A DNA stretch of 64,000 nt from Aurelia coerulea (GCA_039566865.1 CM076951.1:18857484-18921483); one strand, 5' to 3'; positions 43,576 to 54,779 are shown, counted from the stretch's first letter. Translations and numbers: made by a program. Notes: generated from the sequence alone by a model not told the origin.

Positions 43576-46500
43576 TCAAATAAAATGAGTTTCTAAAAAT
43601 CGTCTAAAAAGAATTCTAGATTCAATCTTTCTGGCACTTAGTGGTAAGTCATTAAATTCTTTTCCTGCCAGATAATAAAAACCTTTGCGTCCAAATTCTG
43701 TTTTCACTTGAGGCAACTTAACGAGATGTTGGTCGTTTCTGGTATTTTTTCCATGAGCATTTATAACGAAGTAATCTTTCATTGCATCACAGACATTGCC
43801 TTGTAAGGTATCAAACACCAAATTACAGGACCTCTTTTTCACTCCTGCTTCGATACTAGGCACACGCAAGCTGACAGATGCAACCTTGGTCGATCTAATA
43901 ACATCAAGGCTTCTACGCTCAAGACTTTCAATTCTTTTCTTGTATGATGAAGACCATCCGAGGGACAGTGAACCACAATATCCAAAAACAGGCATTATCA
44001 TGGTGCGATAGATCTTTTCAGCGCTCGCAGAGTCAATGGAGCTCCTGATGCGTCGAAGTAGATTTAATCTTCCTGTAGCCTTTTTATAAATCTTGTCAAA
44101 GTGGGTTGCAAAGTTCAATGATTGATCTAGATGTACTCCAAGATATTTGTAACTTAGGGTCCCTGCAATCGATGTTCCATTTACTTCAACTTTCATCTCC
44201 TTTTTCTCTGTTTTACCTAGTCGTTTAGCTGTGCCAAAGATCATTGATTCTGTTTTTCCTTTTTTCAAGTTTACCAGTAGTTCATTTTCATCGAACCAGG
44301 CTTTTAGGTGTCCCAGGTCATTATTTAGCTTGCCTTCAATTTCATCTAAGGAACTGCCTGACACAAATATGACTGTATCATCAGCGTATGTTATGATTTT
44401 AGAATTATGTAGAACAGTGTGAGCCGCATTAAAATGCATTATAAACAACAGAGGACCAATAATCGATCATTGTGGTACTCCACAAAATACTGGCGTGAAA
44501 TCAGAGGCACATCCATTACTTTGAACAAACTGGCTCCGGTTAAACAAGTAATCAGTGAACCAGTTTAACTCAGTACCATGAATCCCAAAGGAAGGCAGCT
44601 TGTTTAGAAGGCTTGAATGACTGACCGTGTCAAAAGCTTTTGACAAATCGACGAAAATGGCCCCTGTGAGGGAGCCTTTGTCATGTTCCTTTCGTATATG
44701 ATCAGTCAAGAGTGTCACTGCTAATTCTGTTGAGCGCTTGGAACGAAAACCAAATTGAAAGTTGAACAGCATACAATTCTTTTCCAAATGGTCAATCAGC
44801 TGTTTGTGGACGAACTTTTCCAACAATTTTGACAGAATTGGTAAAACTGATATGGGTCTATAATTATCCAAGTCAGATTTGCTTCCTGATTTAAACACCG
44901 GAATAACTTTTGCTATTTTCCAGTCGGATGGTACCAGTCCTGTTTCAATAGACATGTTGATGATGCAGGTCAGTGGTCCAGCTAGAACAGAAGCCGCGTC
45001 TTTTATCATTCCAGATGGAAATTTATCGACACCCACTGCTTTCTTACGTTTAAGACGTTTCAACTCATTATAGACTTGGACTGGATTGACTTTTTGGAAG
45101 CGGAAGTGTTTCTCCTCGGTGGAAGCAAAGCTCTTCTGTGGCATCCAGATAAAATTTCTCAGTAATAGCGTTTTGGCTTTTAAGGTGTTGGCTACTGTTG
45201 CAAAATGTTTGGAGAAAGCATTTGCTATTTCATTTATATCGGTCGTTTTTTGACCATTTACTTCTATCATTGATGTTGTAGTCATCGACGTTTCCTTTGT
45301 AGGGTATATTTTCTTTATTGCAGACCAAAACTTGTCTGCAGAATCGGCATTATCTCGCAATAGTTCTTTGTTGTATCTCGCTTTATTGCTTTTAACAAGA
45401 TTGTTCACTCTGTTTCTGCTGCGCTTGTATGTTGACCAGTCTAATTCAGTGTTTGTGCGTCGGGCCCTGCGAAGGAGCTGGTCCCTGATATTCATTTCTT
45501 GTTTGAGCTCCTTAGAGAGCCATGGACAAAGCCTTCCTTTTATACGCTTCTTAACAAAAGGCGCATGCTTGTCTATGCATTGTGTTAAGATCTCATTGAA
45601 CAATGTCAATGCTGTATTTACAGAGGCCGCTGAGTAGATCTGGTCAAAATTTCGAGATCCTAGATCCTCACAAAAGGAAGCTTGGTTGTACTTTGAATAG
45701 TTTCTGCAGTTAATCTCTTTGGGCTTTTGTTTTATGTTGTGCAGCTTGCGGACACAAGCAATCAGCTCATGATCACTAAGACCAGCGGGAATTACTGTCG
45801 GGGAGCAAACGTTTTGTGGCTCATTTGAACATATAACATCAATAAGCGTGGACGAGAGTCTAGTTATCCTCGTGGGAGCTTTGATCATCTGTTTCAACCC
45901 AAATGAAGACAGTAGATCTTTTAATTCTTTGTGGTCTGTTTTATCTTGATAATTACAATTTAAATCACCCAGAATAAGAGTTTCTTTATTTTCCGTAGAA
46001 ATTATGTCCATCATTGTTTTAAATTTGGTTACGTAATTATCTGGAAGATATTTTGACGTATCTGGTGGCCGATAAATGATGCCAACGAGGATACCTTTTG
46101 TGTTGGGAAATAGGATCTCCAACCAAATACACTCTATTTCGGGTTGTTCAAGGTCAAATCTTCGTTGATATGGTATATGGGACGCAATATATAGCCCCAC
46201 CCCGCCTCCTTTATCCGGGTTTGAAAGTCTTGGTTTTGCGATAAAATCATAGCCAGAAATTTTAGCCTGAGCCTCATCATCCTTTGAAAGATGAGTTTCG
46301 CTGAGGGAGAGAATATGGATCTTTTTAAAGCTCTCTAAAAGATGACAGATGCTGTGTTTATGTGTTAGAAGCCCTCTGATATTCTGATGTAAGATTTTGA
46401 GGCCAGGCTTATTTTGCAGTTCAGCCAGCTCGGGTAACTCATAATGTGTGTCAGCGTTTGCATCATTTGCTGTGTTTTGAATATCAGCAGCTTCGTTCGG

Positions 46501-46923
46501 TCTTTCGCGATCATGTTTTGTTAAGCACGATAAACAGCGAGCTTCGTTGAGATCGTTGGTCAAGCATTTCAGGTGTAATGTTTCCTGACATTGCACACAT
46601 GTAGCTCTACTTTGGTTTTTTCTCACTGTTTTGGCACACGAACAGCACTTTATGGATGGACCTGGGCATATTTCAACATCGCCACAGAGTAACAGCATCA
46701 GTTGAATGAAAGTAGGCCCATCTGGTCGAAGCTGTATTCCACGGCTTTGTCGCTGTACCCAAAGCGAAGAAGAGATAAAGCTTTCAGAAAAATTGCTATC
46801 CATATCCAATTGATTTAACATGATTGGTAATGAGTCAGTACTGCAAAATACAAGCTTCTTGATTGATGAAAACGACCATAGGAACAAACAGACGTAAATG
46901 AATGCAAGTCGTGCGACCGCCAT
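43576..46923 (-). pseudogene. CR1/L2-type LINE ORF2, near full length, one premature stop
   Basis: Two abutting frames (46923-44467 and 44448-43576) are one protein of about 1,115 residues interrupted by a TGA at 44467-44469 inside the GVPQG reverse transcriptase motif. N-terminal region: hydrophobic start, a GDVEICPGP motif, then a PHD-like C-x-x-C...C-x-x-C...H-x-x-C cluster (CCSCAKTVRKNQSRATCVQC). The endonuclease shows LHQNIRGLL, LSETHLS, IYRPPDTS, LGDLNCNY and GLSDHELI; the reverse transcriptase shows YRPISVLPILSKLLEK, AIFVDLSKAFDTVSH and TYADDTVIF. The 3' region ends in a TAA microsatellite at 43411-43431. The related tail at 10262-10588 is another copy. Confidence 0.9.
46657..46683 (-). 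other. Degenerate 2A-like motif in the LINE N-terminus
   Basis: Encodes GDVEICPGP near residue 80. It matches the DxExNPGP motif of 2A ribosome-skipping peptides except Cys in place of the key Asn. 2A-like motifs are documented near the start of ORF2 in CR1-type LINEs of marine invertebrates. With the Asn lost, skipping is probably inactive in this copy. Confidence 0.6.
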
Positions 46924-46932
46924 CTTGACCGT

Positions 46933-47619
46933 CTAAGCAATGTCAATGATTACGATGAGCTGCGATGATACTATACCAAAAGTGGTGTTTTCATCCATCA
47001 ATGGCATAACAATATTTTCATCTGGACAGACAATCACTGGACTTTCCACAGGCTTGGCCTCATATATTTTCCGTGCTAAAATCACAAGATGCAAATGGAC
47101 ACATAGATACGGTTGACCAGCCTTTTTTGACCTTGCTGAGGGTGCCTTACATGATCGCGATGCACACTTGAGAAAACGAGTGTGAGAGATGGATGATGAT
47201 GCTGCATCCTTACGGTTCCAAACGTGACATAGGCCAACCTCCATCTCCGTACCGGCTTGTCCTACTGTCACATAAGAAGATTCGTCCACCTTGACAACAG
47301 TTGGCATCTGGCTCTGGTTGTGATTCACCATTTTTGCCTTCATATTTGGTGTTGCCTCCAAGATGGAAAAATCTTCTTCTGCAAAAGTAGGGACAGTGTA
47401 CACTGGATTGGAGTTGAAGGTCTCAGCGGCAGTGATATGAGCACATGATGAGCTTTGTCCAGCACACTGGTTGACGCAAGCAGATCTTTCCGTAAGGCAC
47501 TTCGTACTATAGCAGATCTTTTGGCCAGTTGAAGAGATGGTAACAAAACAGCGAACGTTCTTGCTGCTGGTCCTGACAGAGTAAATGGAGATCCCTTCTC
47601 CTACCCTTGTGATCAACAC
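46933..47619 (-). pseudogene. Cysteine-rich protein fragment, cut by the LINE
   Basis: An open frame of 228 codons, continuing about 20 codons upstream. Features: KICYSTKCLTERSACVNQC...CAHI, a C-x5-C-x6-C-x3-C...CxH cluster, and later CRxxSARSKKAGQPYLCVHLHLVI. I associate this combination with an unnamed multicopy cnidarian family whose C-terminus carries a SWIM finger like that at 12896-13153; that is inference from memory. The frame ends right beside the start of the minus-strand LINE (46923), so the LINE probably truncates it. The function is unknown. Confidence 0.4.
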
Positions 47620-47940
47620 AGCCTTCTTGCTGCTGGTTTCCTCGTTACCTTTCGCGTTACCTTTCGGTCGCCATCACCACATGCAAATTCGGTTAGGGAA
47701 GGTATTCAAACAGGGATTCAAGGAAGTTATTCTTACCTCTCAGCATGTGGTGAATGTCGTTGCGCAATACATTTCAACCGTCATGATCATAAAACAATAC
47801 GATGCTTGTAATGTGTCATCACCCAAAGCCTTCAACCAATCAAATGCATTCATTTCGATGGAAACCCCGGATACCCAAGAACTCCCCCTTATTGCTCTCA
47901 ACCAATAGGAAAGCACCTTACGAGAGGTTCCAGTTATCTG
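47620..47940. other. No clear gene
   Basis: Short frames on both strands, none recognised. A direct duplication TTACCTTTCGCG/TTACCTTTCGG lies at 47644-47668. Confidence 0.35.
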
Positions 47941-48447
47941 CAAACATTGGGTCTAGTATTTCACAATACTTGCCCGCCCCTGATGATCTACGCACAAGAA
48001 ACGGTATAGTTTATAAACCATAAGACGTGCTATACGTGCTTGTGGCAATAATAGATTACACTCATTTTTTTTAAGAAACCGCTTATAAGAAACGATAGGC
48101 TCAAGTTTTCGTAAGTTAAGAAACAACCCTACATGAATTGAAAAAGCTAATAAACTTTTGTAATTTACAATCTTCATTTTCCTATCGCACTCAAAAATGT
48201 TTTTAAAATGTAAAGTTGTAGCAACTGTTTGGATATTATTTTGAGTACAAATCATGTTATTTACTTGTTTTGAGATCTTACTAAGTAATATAGGAACCCT
48301 TTAGACAAAACAAAACTAAATCTACATTTCGGCATTAGAAGTATAAGAATCACATAAGAAACTTTTGCTAGCAAAATGGCCCAAAAATTTAAGAAACTGC
48401 CTAGCAGCACCGGACATTAGTTTCTCTTAAAAAAATTAGTGTATAGC
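47941..48447 (+). repeat. Left arm of a large inverted repeat
   Basis: 47941-48056 (CAAACATTGGGTCTAG...) plus MITE family A copy 2 (48057-48444). The same pair recurs in reverse order and orientation at 49440-49910, about 1 kb away, with high identity. Confidence 0.85.
48057..48444. mobile_element. MITE family A copy 2
   Basis: Same ends (TACACTCATTTTTT and AAAATTAGTGTA) and interior as the copy at 30734-31125; forms most of the left inverted-repeat arm. Confidence 0.85.
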
Positions 48448-48689
48448 AGCTTCTCGACCCATAAGGATTATGTTTATAAAAAAAATCTCCTTCATGAAAC
48501 TAGGAGTAATCTTGTGTTATATATCTCAGCCATCTGTGGCTGCATTGTTTCTGAGTAACATTGCATCGTAATCTTAGCTCATATATTTGTAAGTTATATG
48601 TAATGCCTGTTTGTCTCACTGTTGGAGCTATTGTGACTTTCGCAAATTGCATCCCAGAAATGATAACTTTTCATTTCTTTCCTTTAAGA

Positions 48690-49015
48690 TACTGGTTCTG
48701 TCAATCTTGCCACACCTTGATGCGATTGATAAACGCTCTGGTTTGTATGGACTGATGATCAGCCGGGTAAATAGCCAACTTCATAGCACCAGCTATATTG
48801 ATTTAGATCCCTTCTTCCATCGATCAGACCGCTGGTTATGGTCAAGAAGGGACAGCATTCACATCAGCGAAGATTATGGCCTGCCTCTATTGGTTTCTGT
48901 CCTGCATGATGTGATTCAGAAGGAACTGGTGGAATCAAATATATGTATTGTTCTGCGTGAGGAGAGTTGTAGCGATTTGATCAAGTGCCATTTTGCAGTT
49001 ATTTTGAAAACATGA
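48690..49015 (+). pseudogene. Possible SGNH/GDSL-hydrolase C-terminal fragment
   Basis: From an acceptor-like TTTCCTTTAAG at 48679-48689, the frame gives LVLSILPHLDAIDKRSGLYG, a YIDLDPFFHRSD stretch, then RRDSIHISEDYGLPLL and a helical end. D-x-x-H (DSIH) followed by S-x-x-YG is how the last catalytic block of SGNH-type hydrolases often looks. The catalytic Ser block is not present. It lies in the spacer between the two inverted-repeat arms. It could be a captured exon; the assignment is tentative. Confidence 0.35.
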
Positions 49016-49109
49016 AATTTTGTGCATTTGAATTTACGTATAGTTGCAGTGCTCGTAAAAAGTAGGGAAAAATCAGAAAAATACTGTGATCTTTTTTGCG
49101 TTCAACCAG

Positions 49110-49190
49110 AATTTGAATCATTCCAATCCATGATGTACCTGTGGTGCTACGAATTTTTGAAAGTGGGAACTTTTTCTGGTTCAACAGATA
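49110..49190. repeat. MITE end fragment shared with 57858-57915
   Basis: GTGGTGCTACGAATTTTTG, then AAAGTGGGAAC, then TTCTGGTTCAAC matches, in reverse orientation, the 57858-57915 sequence GTGAGCCAGAACAAAGTTCC...TTGTAGCACCAC. At 57858 the end is CGGGTGAGCCAG, linking it to the CCGGGTG MITE group. Confidence 0.6.
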
Positions 49191-49439
49191 TGATCCCATC
49201 TTTCCTACAAAAACATTTTTGTAACATCATGCTCTTATGTTTCCTACCCAAACAGGTTGTATGACAAGTAAGAAACAAACGCACGAACCACGAACAGAAC
49301 CATCAGCCAAATCTGAACCAAAACTTCCTTCATGTGCACGAGGGGACTCCTATTACTCAAGGTTTGTTGAAGATTTGGATTAGATTCGTTTTCTGATTCA
49401 AAATCCGCAAAGTCAAACAAATTTGTATTTCAATTACAT

Positions 49440-49910
49440 TATACACTCATTTTTTATAAGAAACTAAGGTCCGGGGCTGGTAGGCAGTTTCTTAATTTTT
49501 TCTTATACTTGTAATGCGGGAAGTGTAAAGTTAATTTTGTTTTGTCTGCAGGGCTTCTAAATTACTTAGTAAGATCTTAAAACAAGTAAATAACATAATT
49601 TGCACTCAAAATAATGTCCAAGCAAACAGTTGCTTTAACTGTACAATGTCAAAACATTTTTGAGTGCGATAAGAAAATTAAAACTGTCTATAAAAGTTTC
49701 ATAGCTTTTTCAATTCCGGTAAGGGTTGTTTCTTAACTTACGAAAACTTGAGCCTACCGTTTCTTATAAGCGGTTTCTTAAAAAAATGAGTGTAATATAT
49801 TATTGCCACAAGCACGTATAGCACGTCTTATGGTTTATAAACCATATCGTTTCTTGTGCATAGATCATCAGGGGCGGGCAAGTATTGTGAAATGCTAGAC
49901 CCAATGTTTG
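49440..49910 (-). repeat. Right arm of the large inverted repeat
   Basis: Contains MITE family A copy 3 (49442-49794) followed by the inverse of 47941-48056, ending ...CCCAATGTTTG at 49910. Together with the left arm it encloses 48448-49439. Confidence 0.85.
49442..49794. mobile_element. MITE family A copy 3 (inverted)
   Basis: Reverse orientation relative to copies 1 and 2. It starts with the GAAACTAAGGTCCGG side and ends GCGGTTTCTTAAAAAAATGA, then GTGTA. Confidence 0.85.
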
Positions 49911-49976
49911 TCCAGAGGAATTGGTAAAAATAACCGGTTCTTTTAAATGCTCCTATTCCATCAGTTTGACACAAAT

Positions 49977-50046
49977 TTGTTTTTTAACTTTTGAAAAAAT
50001 GAGCCTATCGTTTCTTATAAGCGGTTTCTTATAAAAGATGAGTGTA
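49977..50046. repeat. MITE family A end fragment
   Basis: AACTTTTGAAAAAATGAGCC, then TATCGTTTCTTATAAGCGG, and ending GATGAGTGTA: only about 70 bp of one terminus remains. The next element (50055) inserted just beside it. Confidence 0.75.
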
Positions 50047-50054
50047 ATATGATG

Positions 50055-50906
50055 GGGTGTCTGCAAACCACGAAACCACGAAATAACGAAATGAAACAGC
50101 AAAACAGCGAAACGAAATGGAGAAATAGCGAAACGAAATGGGGAAATAGCAAAACAGCAAAATTAGAGTTATGTGAGTTTGTAAAAGGTTACAAATTACA
50201 AATTTCACCGCCCAAATTAAATGTGTACAGTAAACAATTTGTTGCTGTTTCCTTCCATCGCCCGAGCTTCATGTAGGCTGGCAATAGGCCTTATTCAATT
50301 ATCAATAAAACTTTAGACCCAACAATTTTGCGATTAACTTAAAGAATTTTCTCACACATTAATTTGAATAAGTGTTGGTGAGAATATGAAGGGGGTAAAG
50401 AAATAACAAGTACCCCCTGGGGCTTAATAGAGCTTTTACGGTATGTGTCAATGACCATGCTGTACGTTATACTAAATTTACCATGGTTGACACATACATT
50501 TGTGTACAAGTCGTTTTCCTTCGTTGTCATTGATTTATTCAAGGAAAAAAATCGACAAAGTTCATACGTTTTTAGACCTATCTTTGAAAAAAGTGGAGGG
50601 GGGGCTATTGCCCCCTCTAGCCCAATTGCTGCGCGGTCCCTGGGTAATGAAATAACGTAGAAAACACTTTGATTCCATATCTCAACTTTCTCATCTAACT
50701 GCAATAAGAAGTACAAGGCCTAAATCCCAAATAAAAACGAAAGAAGCGAAACAAAAAGTGTCCAGTTCTCTCTTCATTCAGCTCATTTTATGCTCGTAGT
50801 ATTTCTTCTATTGCACCTAGCAGTTCATTTCGCTGTTTCACTATTTCCCCATTTTGTTTCGCTATTTCACCGTTTCGTTTCGTGATTTCGTGGTTTGCAG
50901 ACACCC
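50055..50906. mobile_element. MULE-type MITE with CGAAA-repeat termini and 9-bp target duplication
   Basis: The left end GGGTGTCTGCAAACCACG and right end CGTGGTTTGCAGACACCC are perfect inverted copies, flanked by a perfect 9-bp direct repeat AATATGATG (50046-50054 and 50907-50915). Inside each end lie inverted arrays of short CGAAA(T/C)(A/G)-type units (50072-50155 and 50815-50890). The core includes a GGCTTAATAGAGC repeat (also near 667) and a GC-rich repeat (50580-50650). No transposase is present. I infer Mutator-like from the 9-bp duplication. Confidence 0.9.
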
Positions 50907-50915
50907 AATATGATG

Positions 50916-52211
50916 ATATTTCAAATATGGTAGACAATGGGAATTGGCTTAAAGGGGATAAGACTATTTTTATTACAACTTCCAAGGAAGAAAATCTTAT
51001 GACGTCTCCCTTGTTTGTGGTAAAACCTAGAATTTATATGTTGATTCCAAACTCCAAATGAAACTCAGCTCTTAACTGTTGCAAGAGTGATGTTTGTGTG
51101 CATGTTGTGTGTCAGTTATTCGATTACAAGTGTGATTGTTTTAAGCGTATTATTGTATTATAATTTATATCTGCATTCTTGCACCTTTTAGGCGTGATTC
51201 TACCAAACAGTCATCCGAGGAAGATTCTGTTGAATACCGACCTGTTGCTATCGACAAATCCAGAGGTCGAGTAAAAGACAGAGTTCAGCTCACATGGAGA
51301 TGTTTTGCGATGTTCCAAAAGGTATTTGACATATAGCATATTTCATACCTTTAGAGTATGGCTAAATCCCATTACGACATTTAGATACGACCTCATACTG
51401 AAAGGAAATATGCCTCCCGGTACCTACATGAAGCATATGTGTTAGCCGTCCAATCCTCTTCTAATTGCTAAAATTTGCCTCCAGACCTACTTCTATGATG
51501 AAAGAAGATGTTCAAAACATCTATGATGAATGACATTTGAAAATTTCAAATTTGAATTTTTCTTGCCTCAATTTTGGAACGTCTTTTTGAAAAACAAGTC
51601 AGCTCGGGGAGTCTGGTTTCAGCTTTCACATAAACTTGAACTTCAAATGCTTATAACTCCGTGAATTCTAAACAGATTCCCAACATACTTGTGTCAAAAA
51701 TTCATTTACAATCTTAATAACAGGATTATCTAACAAGAATCCTGTATCTAAATTTTATCGTTAAATTCTAATATTTAATCAAACATGGAACAATTTTTCT
51801 GGGGCAACCTTGTTCATAGTAAATCGACTCAATTACCCATTCGTTAACGGTGGAGAGGAAAAGTATACTCATCGAGAAGCCAATTGGCAGCAGGAAGAAG
51901 AAGGTAATGAGGAAGAGAAAAAACAAAAAAACCAAAAATCTGCACAGGTAAGATTTTTCCAACAGTGCAACATTGCAGTGTTACTTACAATACTTATCAC
52001 AGCCAAATGGAGTTTTGAATTAAAGTGAAAGGAATCACTACTTTGAAATGTATGTCACAGGAATTGACTAATAAGAACTTTGACTTTGAAAATAAGGTCC
52101 ATCAAATGTGCTAACTAATCACAGAAGTGTATTTTCATGTATCTTATATAATTTTGCGGATTTTGTGGCTTATTTGCGGGCTGGGGCTGATTGGAACGAG
52201 AGAGCCCATGT
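50916..52211. other. Mostly non-coding; two weak candidate exons
   Basis: 51190-51321 is open (STKQSSEEDSVEYRPVAID, then GRVKDRVQLTWRCFAMFQK) between a TTTTAG acceptor and an AAG|GTATTT donor. 51819-51948 is open (KYTHREANWQQEEEGNEEE, then basic) and ends at CAG|GTAAGA. The phases do not join cleanly, since direct splicing gives a stop. They may belong to an unrecognised plus-strand host gene or be chance. Confidence 0.25.
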
Positions 52212-52223
52212 GGGGATCAGCTC

Positions 52224-52470
52224 GTTATTCCGACATCTCTATTTTCCGACATCCCATTATTCCGACATCTACATATTCCGACATCTCAATATTCCGACAC
52301 ATTAAATATAGGTGTTTTTCCCGCTTTAATACTCACACACATATATCTCGATATTCCGACATCTCAATATTCCGACACATTAAATATAGGTGTTTTTCCC
52401 GCGTTAATCCCCATGCACATATATCTGGATATTCCGACGTCTCGATCTTCCGACCTCCCGTTATTTCAAC
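52224..52470 (+). repeat. Left terminal array, ATTCCGACATC-type units
   Basis: About ten units of TATTCCGACATCTC and variants. They include a longer duplication: CGACACATTAAATATAGGTG, then TTTTTCCCGC, occurs at 52295-52324 and again at 52373-52402. Confidence 0.85.
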
Positions 52471-52741
52471 GCCTTATATTCCAATATTCCTGCTCATAAA
52501 GTAGGTCTCAAACTAGATGTCACGTGAGATTTGCGATAATGCAAAATTCATTTGCAAAACACTTCTATTTTTTTATCCGCAGGCATTTGCAGATGACATC
52601 TAATTTGGGAATTTTACTTCAAACTTATGTTTGGCACCGGATTAACAGTATTTGAAACAGAAATTGAAAAGAATTCAAGCATTAGCAAATGACATGAGAT
52701 TATAAAAAAAGCTAGAAATTAATGATAAATACAACTATAAA

Positions 52742-52900
52742 GGCTAATTTCCAGTCAATAGAATTTTCCGAGCGGGCGGAATTTTAGACAATAGAAGGTC
52801 GCTCATCCGCAGCTTTCTATTCAATTCAAGAGCGACTTTTTCTCTCGCATACAATAGGAATTCCGCCCGCTCGGAAAATTCCACTGACTGGAAATCAGCC
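52742..52900. mobile_element. Palindromic MITE nested in the MULE
   Basis: GGCTAATTTCCAGTCAATAG, then AATTTTCCGAGCGGGCGG on the left, and its inverted copy on the right ending CTGGAAATCAGCC. The 159 bp forms an almost complete hairpin with arms of more than 45 bp. Confidence 0.8.
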
Positions 52901-53129
52901 TTAAAGCTTTACTGTCACTATATATAATTGTTGGTCACCAACAATTCAGTCGTTTGATCGCTGTGCAGAGTACGGTCATGGGATTAGCGTGGTTTTCTTT
53001 GATGTTGAGTTATCATCACTTTGCGTAACGTGTAAAACAAAGGCATTTGATAACTGTCTCTCATGGCGCCACAAGACAAATGATAAAAGCGAGGCTAGGA
53101 ATGTATTTATAATGACAGTAAAGCTTTAA
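52901..53129. mobile_element. MITE with perfect 17-bp ends, abutting the previous one
   Basis: TTAAAGCTTTACTGTCA at 52901-52917 and its perfect complement at 53113-53129. TTAA is included at both ends, so a TTAA target duplication (piggyBac-like) is possible. It directly abuts the GGCTAATTTCC MITE. No coding capacity. Confidence 0.7.
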
Positions 53130-53198
53130 CAATCGATAAAACAGTCAAGTCAAGAGTTTTTAAAAAGTGAAGAGTTTCTGAACAGTCAATATTGTATT

Positions 53199-54655
53199 TC
53201 ATGCCCCAAACTCAGCAGTGCAATGGCAAATAGCTCTCCAATACTCATCTAAGTTTCTGTCACCATTTTGATATTGTCGCTTTATTTCTTGAATTCTTTC
53301 TTCAAGACAGCGCCACTTTCTGCGCCTTGGAGGAGCAGGATTTCCATTCCTCATCCCTTGTATGCTGGCCTCATTGATGGATTGTTGATCCTTCAGAACG
53401 CGAATGAAATTCCATAAGGAGGGGTGTCTGACAGCAACTGCACTATTCCACCTTCGATGAAAACTTTCCACAAAATTGTTTGTTCGAAACTCCATGGCCC
53501 TATCATACACGTTCCATATTCTGGGCAGAAAGTTACCATTGATGTAGTTGTTCCTGAAATAGTTATAGAATTCTTGTAGCCCTGGGTAACGGTTGAATAA
53601 ACGATGGGTTCTCCTGCTATTACGCAGCCTTTCAAAATTCAATCGAACTAGTGCAAGAGGTATGAACCCTAATGCCATCACTTTGCGTAAATTTAGCTTC
53701 AGATGACGATCATTTCTGTAAGCTGCGCTTAGGCCTAACTCTTGAATCCTTCTCCAGAAACTTTGAGAAAAATGAAAATAGCAACCCCACAATCTTGCGT
53801 CGGGGAATTCTGTTTCAAAGGCCGTTATGATGGCTTGTTCAAAATCAGAAATCGCACGCCTTGGTCTCCAACGATGACCAGTAATTTCTCGGATTTTCTC
53901 TTCAACACTTGAAAGACCTGCCTGTATGTCGCAATAGTCTTATCGCTGACCAAGGCAGATGCACAGCATAACACTCTTCCGTTGATTTCACCATGGATTG
54001 TGAAAAACTGGTTGTACGGGAATGGTGCAGTTCTAAATGTCCCATCGACATACATCTCTGTGCAATTTCCTAACAGTTCCACATTTTCATCGGTTCCAAA
54101 AACAGCGATTCCCCAGTCATTATCAAGAGCAACCAAATGCCTCAATCCTCGCCATGTCTCAGCCCAGTCTCCATCAATGTTGACATCTTCAATATTATGT
54201 GGAATATCAGGCAACAGACTGCTTTTAGCCCGATTTAGCTGCACTCTGATGTTGTGGAATTCAGGAACATCTGTGGGTCTATCTCCACCACCTTGACGAT
54301 AAATTCTAGAGACAGTGTTATCGTATGTCCTTTTAACAGGAGCAGTTGGGTCATTTTCAATTGCTGCCTTGATCTCGTTGACAATAGATTCCCTGGCAAT
54401 GACAGCTTCGTCCTGTTGGTGGTTATGGATTCCAACGTCTACGATAATTATATCTCGTTCATCATGATTGTTAACATCAAAGTTGTTCGTTTTAAGACTT
54501 GCTCTGCAATCTTCTTTCCAACAGCGCCAGTAGATATTAATGCCACGCTGCTTGTTCTTTTGGTACTTGTATCCTTGGTGCAGCAATACTTTACCACCTC
54601 TGCTGCCTTTCATTACTTTCGGAAAACTCGTGTCAGCCATGATTCCAATCGTCAA
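53199..54655 (-). pseudogene. MULE transposase with FLYWCH zinc finger; one frameshift
   Basis: The N-terminal part (54655 to about 53905) has a FLYWCH finger: KVLLHQGYKYQKNKQRGINIYWRC then C and H-x-H (GIHNHQQ). The MULE core follows: MYVDGTFRTAPFPYNQFFTIHG with the first catalytic Asp. A frameshift near 53900-53910 moves coding to another frame: RRAISDFEQAII (second Asp), then WGCYFHFSQSFWRRI, then RTNNFVESFHRRWN (catalytic Glu) in the frame 53792-53199, ending with an intact stop. All three DDE residues are present. About 480 residues in total. A single frameshift suggests recent inactivation or a sequencing error. Confidence 0.9.
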
Positions 54656-54779
54656 TCGAACACCCTCTTTGCCAAGAACTAGAGAACTGACTTCAATTCA
54701 GAAATGCACCTAATAAAGTTCACCATGAAAGGACTGACACCTGTCCCCATCAAAAAGTTAACACCCAAAAACGGAATTA

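Noticed and set aside
48057..49794. LTR element bounded by MITE family A copies
   Set aside because: The copies are inverted, not direct, and a third copy at 30734 stands alone, so they are MITEs.
49259..52028. A host gene with exons at 49259-49381, 51190-51321 and 51819-51948
   Set aside because: Open and composition-wise plausible, but the first piece ends in a stop, the phases do not join, and no family is recognised. Kept only as a weak note.
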